Source: an uncultured Collinsella sp. (GTDB lineage Bacteria > Actinomycetota > Coriobacteriia > Coriobacteriales > Coriobacteriaceae). Taken from it: a DNA stretch of 8,351 nt. Numbering within the stretch: position 1 is the first letter of the stretch; every line of letters begins with the position of its first letter. Below, in pieces: positions 1 through 5,961 of this stretch. A program made the position numbers and the translations under genes. Under the pieces are notes generated by a model that was given only the letters and a program-made list of their open reading frames with translations, was not told the DNA's origin and did not search any database. The stretch spans positions 1-8,351 of the forward strand of contig CALINZ010000297.1 in assembly GCA_938045085.1 (NCBI GenBank), in the 5' to 3' direction.

Positions 1-617
1 CGAAAACGCGAGGAAATCGAGTTTTCCGGACCCGCCACAAACCGCATATTCGAGTGACCATGTTCCAGCAGATAATTGGTCAACAGCTCGCACGAACCAT
101 ACTGGTCGGAGTCGATCGTCGTGCAGCGCGGATGCGCATACATGGACAGGATGACCGTTCGCACTCCCGGCTGGGGAACAAACTCCTCAAAATCGGGAGC
201 CATGCGGTTCATGTTGAGAATCATGCCGTCGACGGGTCGCTCGACCATGCGGCGCGAGGCATCGGCAAGTGTATAGGGCTTGTCGCCGCCCATCTCGATC
301 ATAGTGACGGCAAAATCGCGCTCGCGCGCCGCTTGCATGATACCCTCGAGCGTCGCCAGGTTACCGACACGTGTGATGTTGTACATGCACAGGCCAATAG
401 AACGATACGACCCGCCGCGCAACGCCGCTCCAGCAAAATTGGGACGAAAGCCCAGCTCTTCCATGGCGGCCAGCACACGCTTGCGCGTCTTTTCCGTCAC
501 GTTGGGCATACCGTTGACCACGCGAGACACAGTCTGGCGGCTCACGCCAGCGAGCGCCGCAACCTCTGCCGCGCTCGCCGAATGACCATTCCTTGTCTGC
601 TGAGCCATGCCTTCCAC
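1..617 (-). CDS. LacI-family transcriptional repressor of module 1, C-terminus cut by window edge
   Basis: The leftward frame reads from the start into the left edge without a stop, giving about 205 residues. It opens with a LacI-type helix-turn-helix (AALAGVSRQTVSRVVNG, about residues 20-36). A hinge (NFAGAALRGG) follows, then the first half of a periplasmic-binding-protein-like effector domain (SIGLCMYNI, PVDGMILNM, HGHSNMRFVAG). The recognition helix begins Ser-Arg-Gln, so Arg and Gln sit at E. coli LacI positions 17 and 18. The hinge has Ala where many relatives have Arg in the ARSLR-type motif. The GTG at 617 has AGG five bases upstream. An in-frame ATG at 608 is the alternative but has AAGG only one base away. 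The module 2 repressor shows the same GTG three codons before an ATG. Divergence from lacG-1 and flanking operator-like sites suggest control of lacG-1/lacE-1 and of itself. The effector, perhaps a sugar phosphate, cannot be read from sequence. Family very sure, target inferred. Confidence 0.93.
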   Translation of the reverse strand, partial: MEGMAQQTRNGHSASAAEVAALAGVSRQTVSRVVNGMPNVTEKTRKRVLAAMEELGFRPNFAGAALRGGSYRSIGLCMYNITRVGNLATLEGIMQAARERDFAVTMIEMGGDKPYTLADASRRMVERPVDGMILNMNRMAPDFEEFVPQPGVRTVILSMYAHPRCTTIDSDQYGSCELLTNYLLEHGHSNMRFVAGPENSISSRF

Positions 618-672
618 GCTAACCTGCTTCCCAACTATTCCCCGCGCCCATGGCGCATCGTACATACATCGA

Positions 673-684
673 TAACGTGCTCAT
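673..684 (+). promoter_or_regulatory. Module 1 operator-like site, copy 1 (repressor side)
   Basis: TAACGTGCTCAT, centred on CG at 676-677, repeats the motif found twice more at 805-816 and 827-838. Only the right half-site (CGTGCTCAT) is well conserved. It would fall about +6 to +17 relative to the predicted start of the leftward repressor transcript, a position suited to autorepression. Its centre lies 132 bp from copy 2, so looping between the two promoters is possible. That it binds the adjacent repressor is inference. Confidence 0.5.
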
Positions 685-695
685 GATACCCGAGC

Positions 696-725
696 CATAT
701 ACCACAACATGAAAACTTCTGTCAA
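696..725 (-). promoter_or_regulatory. Promoter of the module 1 repressor
   Basis: On the minus strand a perfect -35 TTGACA (725-720) is followed after 18 bp by TATATG (701-696). That hexamer is preceded by TG and one base, giving an extended -10. Transcription should begin near 689, about 70 bases before the GTG start of the repressor. One shared operator-like site abuts the -35 on its upstream side, and one module-specific site lies just downstream of the predicted start point. This is the most convincing promoter in the window, but it is seen by eye only. Confidence 0.65.
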
Positions 726-729
726 TCAA

Positions 730-760
730 AACCGCTTACCGAACAAATACAACCGTTCGC
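730..760 (+). promoter_or_regulatory. Shared tandem operator-like pair (RACCGYTYACC), module 1 copy
   Basis: AACCGCTTACC (730-740) and AACCGTTCGCG (751-760 plus one base) are direct repeats with CG centres 21 bp apart, two helical turns. The first has the AA-N-CG-N-TT core typical of LacI/GalR operators; the second keeps only part of it. The same pair, again 21 bp apart, occurs at 5759-5790 in the other divergent region. The pair sits immediately upstream of the -35 of the leftward repressor. The bound protein is unknown: it could be either repressor or a third regulator common to both modules. Confidence 0.5.
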
Positions 761-800
761 GGCTGTTTGAAGTTGTTTTGTTTCTATACATCCCAGCCGG

Positions 801-839
801 ATGTTAACGTGCTCATTGTCAAATGTTCACGTGCTCATT
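801..839 (+). promoter_or_regulatory. Module 1 tandem operators, copies 2 and 3, before lacG-1
   Basis: Two 17-bp direct repeats, ATGTTAACGTGCTCATT (801-817) and ATGTTCACGTGCTCATT (823-839), differ at one base and are 22 bp apart, so they face the same side of the helix. Each is an imperfect CG-centred palindrome: in copy 3 CACGTG lies at the centre and TG/CA at the edges of a 14-bp core. This form fits LacI-type operators. They lie 114-152 bases before the lacG-1 start, where a repressor could block initiation or early elongation. No clear -10/-35 pair stands out; TATACA (785-790) and TAAGAT (856-861) are weak candidates. Confidence 0.6.
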
Positions 840-952
840 TTGGTTCTAATCATTTTAAGATAGTGTTTATCGGGCTTTTTCACCGCTGAACGCTAACCAG
901 GGAGCCTCCTGAGCGCAAACGCACAATATCGAACAGCGAGACGAGAGGGTGT

Positions 953-2401
953 ATGCATATGTCTTTGCTAAACCGCGTACAGCAGCTGCCGAAGGGCTTT
1001 GTTTGGGGCGCCGCAACCGCCGCGTACCAAACGGAAGGCTCCACGAAGGTGGCAGGCAAGGGTAAGACCATGTGGGACGATTACCTTGTCGCCCAGGGTC
1101 GCTTTTTGCCCGACCCGGCCAGTGATTTCTACAACCGCTACGAGGAGGATATCCGCCTTTCTGCCGAGCATGGACTCAACGCCATTCGTGTGTCCATCGC
1201 CTGGACCCGCATCTTCCCCAACGGCGACGATGCCGAGCCCCTCGCCGAGGGCGTTAAGCACTACCACGAGCTGTTCGCCTGCTGCAAAAAGTATGGCGTC
1301 GAGCCCTATGTGTCCCTGCATCACTTTGACTCCCCCGCCGCCCTGTTCAACCAGGGCGACTGGCTCAACCGCAAGACCGTCGACGCCTATGTGCGCTATG
1401 CCGAGTTCTGCTTCCGCGAGTTCCGCGAGGTCAAGAATTGGTTCACCATCAACGAGCTCATCAGCCTCTCGCACTCCCAATACATCCAAGGCAACTTCCC
1501 GCCCAACCATCACTTTGATGTGACGAGCGGCATCCAGAGCCAGCACAACGAGCTCGTTGCCCACGCCCGCGCCGTCAACCTGTATAAGGATCTTGACGAG
1601 ACCGAGCACCTGGGCGGACGCATTGGCATGGTCAACGTCCTGACGCCGGCATATCCTGCCACAGACTCGCCCGCCGACCAGCACGCCGCCGACCTGTACA
1701 ACGCCTTCTACACCGACTTCATCATGGACGGCGCCTTCCTGGGTCACTACTCCGCGCGCACCCTCTCACTCATCAACGAGATTCTGCGTGCCAACAACGC
1801 CACGCTTACGGTTGAGGACAGCGACATGGAGGAGCTCGCCAAGGCGGCGCCCCGCAACGATATGTTCGGCCTCAACTACTATCAGTCGGCGTTTATCGCC
1901 GCCTACGATGGCGAGTCCACCAACAGCTTTAACGGCACCGGAGACAAGGGCACCTCGTGCTTTAAGTTTAAGGGCGTCGGGCAGCAGGTCGATATGCCGG
2001 GTATCCCCACCACCGACTGGGATTGGCTCATCTACCCGCAAGGCCTCTACGACACGCTCAAGCACATCAGCGCCACCTATCCCAACCTCCCCGTCATCTA
2101 TATCACCGAAAACGGCCTGGGCCACAAGGACCCCGAGCCCGACGCAAACGGCATCGTCGCCGATCCCGAGCGCATCGACTTTGTCGACCAGCACATGGAG
2201 AAGGTGCTCCGGGCGCGCGCCGAGGGCGTCGACGTCCAGGGCTACTTTATCTGGAGCCTGCAGGACCAGTTCTCGTGGGCCAACGGCTATAACAAGCGCT
2301 ACGGCCTGTTCTACATCGACTTCGACACGCAAAAACGCTACATCAAGCAGTCGGCACTCTGGTACAAGGAGCTCGCCGACACTATGGCGGACGCGCAGTA
2401 G
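953..2401 (+). CDS. lacG: 6-phospho-beta-galactosidase, GH1 family (LacG-like)
   Basis: This cytoplasmic enzyme hydrolyses PTS-phosphorylated beta-galactosides such as lactose-6-phosphate to galactose-6-phosphate and glucose. The 482-residue protein is slightly longer than the familiar LacG (about 468) and covers one complete GH1 barrel. It opens with LPKGFVWGAATAAYQTEG. The acid/base Glu168 lies in FTINEL, and the nucleophile Glu386 lies in YITENG. The phosphate-binding signature SWANGYNKRY has Ser441, Lys448 and Tyr450 matching Ser428, Lys435 and Tyr437 of Lactococcus LacG. ASDFYNRY, LHHFD and DWDWLIYPQGLYD are also LacG-like. There is no signal peptide. ATG 953 lies three bases after GAGAGGG; ATG 959 (nine bases away) is equally possible. 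It is the first gene of the module 1 operon and is followed by lacE-1. Phospho-beta-glucosidase activity is the main alternative, but the whole protein resembles LacG more than BglA. Confidence 0.93.
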   Translation: MHMSLLNRVQQLPKGFVWGAATAAYQTEGSTKVAGKGKTMWDDYLVAQGRFLPDPASDFYNRYEEDIRLSAEHGLNAIRVSIAWTRIFPNGDDAEPLAEGVKHYHELFACCKKYGVEPYVSLHHFDSPAALFNQGDWLNRKTVDAYVRYAEFCFREFREVKNWFTINELISLSHSQYIQGNFPPNHHFDVTSGIQSQHNELVAHARAVNLYKDLDETEHLGGRIGMVNVLTPAYPATDSPADQHAADLYNAFYTDFIMDGAFLGHYSARTLSLINEILRANNATLTVEDSDMEELAKAAPRNDMFGLNYYQSAFIAAYDGESTNSFNGTGDKGTSCFKFKGVGQQVDMPGIPTTDWDWLIYPQGLYDTLKHISATYPNLPVIYITENGLGHKDPEPDANGIVADPERIDFVDQHMEKVLRARAEGVDVQGYFIWSLQDQFSWANGYNKRYGLFYIDFDTQKRYIKQSALWYKELADTMADAQ

Positions 2402-2422
2402 CGCATCGCCTCGCTTTCCCCC

Positions 2423-2469
2423 GAGAGGGGAGCGGCCCTATGCGATACAAACCCAGCCGCTCCCCTCTC
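2423..2469 (+). other. Strong intercistronic hairpin between lacG-1 and lacE-1
   Basis: GAGAGGGGAGCGGC (2423-2436) and its exact reverse complement (2456-2469) form a perfect 14-bp GC-rich stem around a 19-base loop, starting 21 bases after the lacG-1 stop. No T tract follows (the next bases are TCCCCC), so it does not look like an intrinsic terminator. It could protect the 3' end of the lacG transcript or stop or pause part of transcription before lacE-1. The stem is seen directly; the role is inferred. Confidence 0.7.
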
Positions 2470-2577
2470 TCCCCCTGGGACCGACCCCGCCTGCACCCGG
2501 GCTTTTAGCAAGCGGGAGACCATATAGGTTTTCAACGTCCATGCCATTAAGATTTCATGCAAAGAGGAGCGTGAACT

Positions 2578-4338
2578 ATGGAATCGATCGTTAAGTTCTT
2601 GGAGAAAGGTCAGCCGTACTTCGACAAGGTCTCTAAGAACATCTACCTTCAGGCCATTAAAGACGGCTTTTTGGCAGCAATGCCCATCATCCTGTCTTCT
2701 TCTGTCTTCCTGCTTATTTCGACCCTGCCGGGCGTTGTCGCCACGGTCGGCGGCTTTACGCTGCCCGACTGGTGGAACGTCGACGTCGTGAACTTCTGCA
2801 ACAAGGTTTACAACTTCACGATGGGCGTCGTGGGCATCATGGTCGCCGGCACCACCGCAAGCGCGCTGACCGGCTCCAAGAACCGCCGCATGCCTGCCGG
2901 CAAGGCCATCAACGCCACGAGCACCATGGTCGCCGCCATGTGCGCTATGCTCATCTTGGCCGTTACCCAGACGAGTGCCAAGATCGACGGCGCCGATGTC
3001 TCGGTGTTCTTTACCGACAACATGGGCACCAAGGGCCTGCTGAGCTCCTTTGTCGCCGCATTTGCCACGGTCAACATCTATGCCTTCTGCATTAAGCGAG
3101 ACATCACCATCAAGCTGCCCAAAGAAGTCCCCGGCGCCATCGCCCAGAACTTCCGCGACATCTTCGCCTTCAGCTTCTCCATCCTGTTTGTCGCCGTCAT
3201 CGACGTTATCTGCCGCACCTGCTTGGCCGTCCCGTTTGCCAACGTCATCTCCACGCTGGTGAGCCCGCTGTTCGCCGCTGCCGATTCCTACGCCGGCCTC
3301 GCCCTCATCTGGTTCATGATCCCGCTGTTCTGGTTCATGGGCATCCACGGCCCCTCGGTCGTTAAGCCTGCCCTCAACGCCGCGCTGTTTGGCAACATCA
3401 CCACCAACCTCGCCACGCTGCAGGCCGGCGGTCACCCCGCCCTCGCCCTGACCGAAAACTTCGGTAACTACATCGGCGAACTCGGCGGCACCGGCGCCAC
3501 GTTCATTGTCCCGATCATCTTCCTGCTCTTTATGCGCTCCAAGCAGCTCAAGGCCGTCGGCAAAGCCTCTGTCGTGCCCGTGATGTTCGCCGTCAACGAG
3601 CCGCTGCTGTTCGCCGCGCCCATCATCCTCAACCCGTACTTCCTGATCCCGTTCCTGTTTGCCCCCGTGGCCAACGTCCTCATTGGTAAGTTCTTCATCG
3701 ACTTTTTGGGCATGAACGGCTTTATCTATGCCATGCCGTGGGCACTCCCCGGACCGATCGGCACCTTCATCGACACCAACTTCCAGCCGATCTCTCTGGT
3801 CCTGGTTGTCGTCCTGCTGGTCATTGACTTCTTGATCTACTACCCGTTCTGCAAGGCCTACGACAACGTCCTGTGCAAGCAGGAGGCCGAGACCCTGGCC
3901 GAAGAAGAGGCCGAGGAGACCAAGGCCGTCAAGACCGCTGCCGCCCCCGCCGTTGAGGCTCCTGTTGTCGAGACCGCTTCTGCCACTGAGGCCTCCGCAG
4001 CTCCGTCCGCCCTTAAGGGCAAGGATCTGAGGGTTCTGGTTCTGTGCGCTGGCGCCGGCACCTCTGCACTGCTCGCCAACGCGCTTAAGGAAGGCGCCGA
4101 CGAGCTGGGCATCGACATTACCGCCAACGCCGGTGCCTACGGCAGCCACTACGCCATCATGGACCAGTACAACGTCATCGTCCTGGCTCCGCAGGTTCGC
4201 ACCTATTACAACGAGATGAAGGCCGACACCGACCGCCTGGGCATCACGCTGCTGTCGCCCAAGGGCAAACAGTACATCGACCTCACTAAGGATCCCAAGG
4301 GTGCCGTCGCCTGGATCGAGGAAAACCTCGAGGCATAA
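2578..4338 (+). CDS. lacE: PTS lactose-type permease, fused EIIC-EIIB (LacE-like)
   Basis: This membrane permease imports a beta-galactoside and phosphorylates it using phosphate passed from EIIA to its own EIIB domain. Of 586 residues, about 1-430 form the lactose/cellobiose-family EIIC with many hydrophobic segments. Expected key residues are His257 in GIHGPS and Glu341 in VNEPLLF. An Ala/Glu/Pro-rich linker follows (about 434-479). The EIIB domain (about 483-586) has the phospho-acceptor Cys490 in VLVLCAGAGTSALLANAL and the LAPQVRTYYNEMKAD stretch seen in LacE B domains. The ATG has GAGGAG eight bases upstream. The gene lies 176 bases after lacG-1, most likely in the same operon apart from the hairpin in between, and ends at a strong terminator. 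No EIIA is encoded in the window. It is a clear paralogue of the permease at 5962-7740. Family assignment is firm; lactose as substrate is inferred from resemblance and the LacG neighbour. Confidence 0.93.
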   Translation: MESIVKFLEKGQPYFDKVSKNIYLQAIKDGFLAAMPIILSSSVFLLISTLPGVVATVGGFTLPDWWNVDVVNFCNKVYNFTMGVVGIMVAGTTASALTGSKNRRMPAGKAINATSTMVAAMCAMLILAVTQTSAKIDGADVSVFFTDNMGTKGLLSSFVAAFATVNIYAFCIKRDITIKLPKEVPGAIAQNFRDIFAFSFSILFVAVIDVICRTCLAVPFANVISTLVSPLFAAADSYAGLALIWFMIPLFWFMGIHGPSVVKPALNAALFGNITTNLATLQAGGHPALALTENFGNYIGELGGTGATFIVPIIFLLFMRSKQLKAVGKASVVPVMFAVNEPLLFAAPIILNPYFLIPFLFAPVANVLIGKFFIDFLGMNGFIYAMPWALPGPIGTFIDTNFQPISLVLVVVLLVIDFLIYYPFCKAYDNVLCKQEAETLAEEEAEETKAVKTAAAPAVEAPVVETASATEASAAPSALKGKDLRVLVLCAGAGTSALLANALKEGADELGIDITANAGAYGSHYAIMDQYNVIVLAPQVRTYYNEMKADTDRLGITLLSPKGKQYIDLTKDPKGAVAWIEENLEA

Positions 4339-4370
4339 GACGCTGACACCACCTGCCGCTTGCAGACAAT

Positions 4371-4414
4371 AAATGGCCCGTGCATCGATGTGTGATGCGC
4401 GGGCCATTTTGTTT
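4371..4414 (+). terminator. Rho-independent terminator after lacE-1
   Basis: The arms 4371-4386 and 4394-4409 pair over 16 positions (ATGGCCCG core) with a single T-G wobble and a 7-base loop. The descending arm runs into TTTTGTTT (4407-4414). It lies 33 bases after the lacE-1 stop and should end the module 1 operon. Confidence 0.9.
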
Positions 4415-4433
4415 AGACCGCACCCGTCCTCCT

Positions 4434-4652
4434 GTTCATCTCAATCTGTAACATCTAGCCGAGTTTTTCGGTCCTAGCTGTTACAGATCGAGATGAACGC
4501 ACAGGCCAAGCCGAAAATCTCAATCTGTAACATATAGACCACTTTTGACCGTCTAGTTGTTACAGATCGAGACAAACGGAATAAGCCGGGCCAAAAATCT
4601 CGATCCGTAACATCTAGCCGAGTTTTTGGGTCCTAGCTGTTACAGATTGAGA
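4434..4652. repeat. Three tandem palindromic (hairpin) repeats, period about 80 bp
   Basis: Three copies occupy 4434-4498, 4518-4572 and 4598-4652. Each has a left arm like TCTCAATCTGTAACA, a T-rich centre flanked by CTAG-type inner arms, and a right arm like TGTTACAGATCGAGA. Copy 1 has 20-base arms with one mismatch; copies 2 and 3 have 15-base arms. Equivalent positions are 79 and 80 bp apart. Spacers 2 and 3 share CAAACGGAATA, so the unit is hairpin plus spacer. The array fills the gap between the two converging genes. It contains no gene. It resembles a REP-type or non-autonomous palindromic element. Confidence 0.85.
4593..4652 (-). terminator. Possible terminator of the module 2 repressor (hairpin copy 3)
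   Basis: Read on the minus strand, hairpin copy 3 follows the repressor stop codon by 23 bases. Its descending arm runs straight into TTTTT (AAAAA at 4593-4597 on the plus strand). The arm pairs over 15 positions with one A-C mismatch and one wobble. Copy 2 likewise has TTTT after it (4514-4517). The large, partly folded loop is unusual for an intrinsic terminator, so this is plausible rather than certain. Confidence 0.5.
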
Positions 4653-4675
4653 CAAACGGAATAGGCCGAGCACGT

Positions 4676-5686
4676 CTACGCCCGCAAGTCCTTTACGCTG
4701 GAACGCTCGACCAACACGCCCGAGACGAGCGTACGGCTTCTGGAGCTCGGAGCTTCCAGACCCGCGACGACCTCGTTGAGCGCACGGACGCCCAGCTCGC
4801 GGTGGCGAAACTTCACCGACGTCAGAATCGAGTTGGGAATCGTCTTATAGAGCTCATCGTCGAAGCCGATCACGGACACATCATTGGGCACACTGAGCCC
4901 TTTGTCACGTAGAGCCATCATCACGCCGTTTGCCATGCAGTCGTTAGCAGCGAGGACCGCCGTGCAATCGGGCTTATCGGCAAGCACAAGGCCTGCGGCA
5001 TAGCCACTATCCGCATTCCAATCGCCTTGCAGAGGCTCGGGCGGCTCAATGCCACGCGCCTCGAGTGCCGCACGCCAACCTTTCATACGGCACTGGCTCG
5101 ACAACGACTCTTTCTTACCAGAGACGAAGTACACGTTTTTATGCCCGTGGTTCAAGAAGTACTCGCACGCCATGCGCGCGCCGCCCTCTTGGTCGTCACT
5201 GACGGTGGAGCAGGTAGGATGTTCCATCGGTGTGATAATCACCGTCTTGAGGTCTTTCGGTGCCTCAAAAGTATCAAAGTCATCGACCATCTGACGCAGG
5301 TTGAAGATCATGCCATCAACAGGCAGCTGCGACATCCTACGCGCCGCTTCGGCAAGGGTCATCTTCTCCCCCGCCCGCTTTTTGATCATCGTGAGCGCAA
5401 AGCCGCGTTCTTCGGCGGCATCTGCGATACCGTCAATCATGTCCACGGCACCGCCCGACAAGTGGAACAGCACCACGCCGATGCACCCGTAACGGCCCAA
5501 CTTGAGCGAACGCGCGGCAAAGTTGGTTCGAAACCCGAGCGCCTCCATTGCGGAATGAACCTTATCGCGTGTCGACTCTCGCACGCTATCGGGCTCGTTG
5601 ATCACACGCGAAACCGTCTTGAGAGAAACACCCGCAGCAATCGCCACATCGTTCATTGAGACATTTTTCTTGTCCATCGTTGCCAC
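4676..5686 (-). CDS. LacI-family transcriptional repressor of module 2
   Basis: The complete LacI/GalR-type regulator has 336 residues from the GTG start, the usual family length. The N-terminal helix-turn-helix is NDVAIAAGVSLKTVSRVINEP (about 12-32). The hinge is NFAARSLKLGR, and the sugar-binding-type effector domain ends with DVSVIGFDDELYKTIPNSILTSV and a normal C-terminus. Leu22 and Lys23 occupy E. coli LacI positions 17 and 18. The start was chosen because GGAG lies five bases before GTG 5686; ATG 5677 (MDKKNVSMNDVA) is the alternative, 14 bases from that GGAG. It is clearly paralogous to the repressor at 1-617: compare PVDGMIFNLRQMVDDF with PVDGMILNMNRMAPDF. It is divergent from lacE-2 and probably represses lacE-2/lacG-2. 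Its effector is unknown. Confidence 0.93.
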   Translation of the reverse strand: MATMDKKNVSMNDVAIAAGVSLKTVSRVINEPDSVRESTRDKVHSAMEALGFRTNFAARSLKLGRYGCIGVVLFHLSGGAVDMIDGIADAAEERGFALTMIKKRAGEKMTLAEAARRMSQLPVDGMIFNLRQMVDDFDTFEAPKDLKTVIITPMEHPTCSTVSDDQEGGARMACEYFLNHGHKNVYFVSGKKESLSSQCRMKGWRAALEARGIEPPEPLQGDWNADSGYAAGLVLADKPDCTAVLAANDCMANGVMMALRDKGLSVPNDVSVIGFDDELYKTIPNSILTSVKFRHRELGVRALNEVVAGLEAPSSRSRTLVSGVLVERSSVKDLRA

Positions 5687-5728
5687 TACTTCTCCAGTCG
5701 GTTTTGCATCGCTTGTTTTTTGCGTTCT

Positions 5729-5755
5729 AGCATACACTACCTGCTCGACTGACAA
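5729..5755 (-). promoter_or_regulatory. Candidate promoter of the module 2 repressor
   Basis: On the minus strand TTGTCA (5755-5750, one base from the -35 consensus) is followed by TATGCT (5734-5729, four of six). The spacer of 15 bp is shorter than ideal. Transcription would start near 5722, leaving a leader of about 36 bases before the GTG. The shared operator-like pair begins immediately upstream of the -35, the same arrangement as at the module 1 repressor promoter, which supports the call. Confidence 0.4.
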
Positions 5756-5758
5756 ATC

Positions 5759-5790
5759 AACCGTTTACCGGACAATATCGACCGCTCACC
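5759..5790 (+). promoter_or_regulatory. Shared tandem operator-like pair (RACCGYTYACC), module 2 copy
   Basis: AACCGTTTACC (5759-5769) and GACCGCTCACC (5780-5790) are direct repeats with CG centres 21 bp apart, the same motif and spacing as at 730-760. The stretch between them is also alike in the two regions (ACCGAACAAATAC versus ACCGGACAATATC). AA-N-CG-N-TT in the first copy fits a LacI/GalR-type core. Being conserved in both divergent regions while the surrounding bases differ argues for a functional site. Which protein binds is not known. Confidence 0.55.
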
Positions 5791-5815
5791 CGTATATCCT
5801 TGTTGCTCTTCCAAC

Positions 5816-5860
5816 AATGTCTTACGTTGTCATTAACGAAATGACAACGTTGTCATTTCG
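5816..5860 (+). promoter_or_regulatory. Module 2 tandem operators, including a perfect 24-bp palindrome
   Basis: The second site (5837-5860) is a perfect 24-bp palindrome: CGAAATGACAAC followed by its exact complement, centred on CG at 5848-5849. The first site (5816-5834) repeats the right half, ACGTTGTCATT, centred on CG at 5825-5826, but its left half is degenerate. The centres are 23 bp apart. Form and place match a LacI-type operator pair controlling lacE-2, whose start codon is about 100 bases downstream. A TTGTCA (5850-5855) inside the palindrome could serve as a -35, but no good -10 follows at 16-18 bp. TATATC (5793-5798) is another weak -10 candidate. Confidence 0.7.
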
Positions 5861-5961
5861 CAATGCCTTCCTTAAGCAGGAAGGTTTCCGGGCAGTCCTG
5901 ACCATCCATCGACGACCAGTTCCATCCACATGCATCGCGCATCAAGTAGCAAAGGAGCTCT

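Noticed and set aside
54..686. Plus-strand open frames over the left repressor gene
   Set aside because: The minus strand encodes an unmistakable LacI-type helix-turn-helix and effector domain over the same bases.
730..760. CcpA-type cre site
   Set aside because: The CG-centred core fits the wider LacI family, but the outer TG and CA of the cre consensus are missing, and CcpA-type control is not shown for this kind of organism here.
785..861. -10-like hexamers TATACA (785-790) and TAAGAT (856-861) for lacG-1
   Set aside because: Neither has a recognisable -35 at 16-18 bp, so neither is reported as a promoter feature.
840..952. Riboswitch or BglG/LacT-type antiterminator leader before lacG-1
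   Set aside because: No paired terminator/antiterminator structure or T tract is visible, and control by divergent LacI-type repressors explains the layout.
953..2401. 6-phospho-beta-glucosidase (BglA type) instead of LacG
   Set aside because: Overall sequence, the DWDWLIYPQGLYD stretch and the SWANGYNKRY phosphate site follow LacG closely, so the galactosidase call is preferred though not proven.
2338..4407. Long open frame on the minus strand across lacE-1
   Set aside because: It is antisense to a clear EIICB gene. Its composition (Gly, Asp, Val, Gln-rich, no family motifs) is what high-GC third-position bias produces in an opposing frame.
4434..4652. CRISPR array
   Set aside because: The repeated units are long imperfect palindromes with similar spacers, not short identical repeats with unique spacers, and no cas gene is near.
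5678..5755. TTG start at 5755 that would lengthen the module 2 repressor
   Set aside because: The added residues precede the normal LacI N-terminus, there is no ribosome binding site, and the extra stretch overlaps the likely promoter and abuts the operator-like pair.
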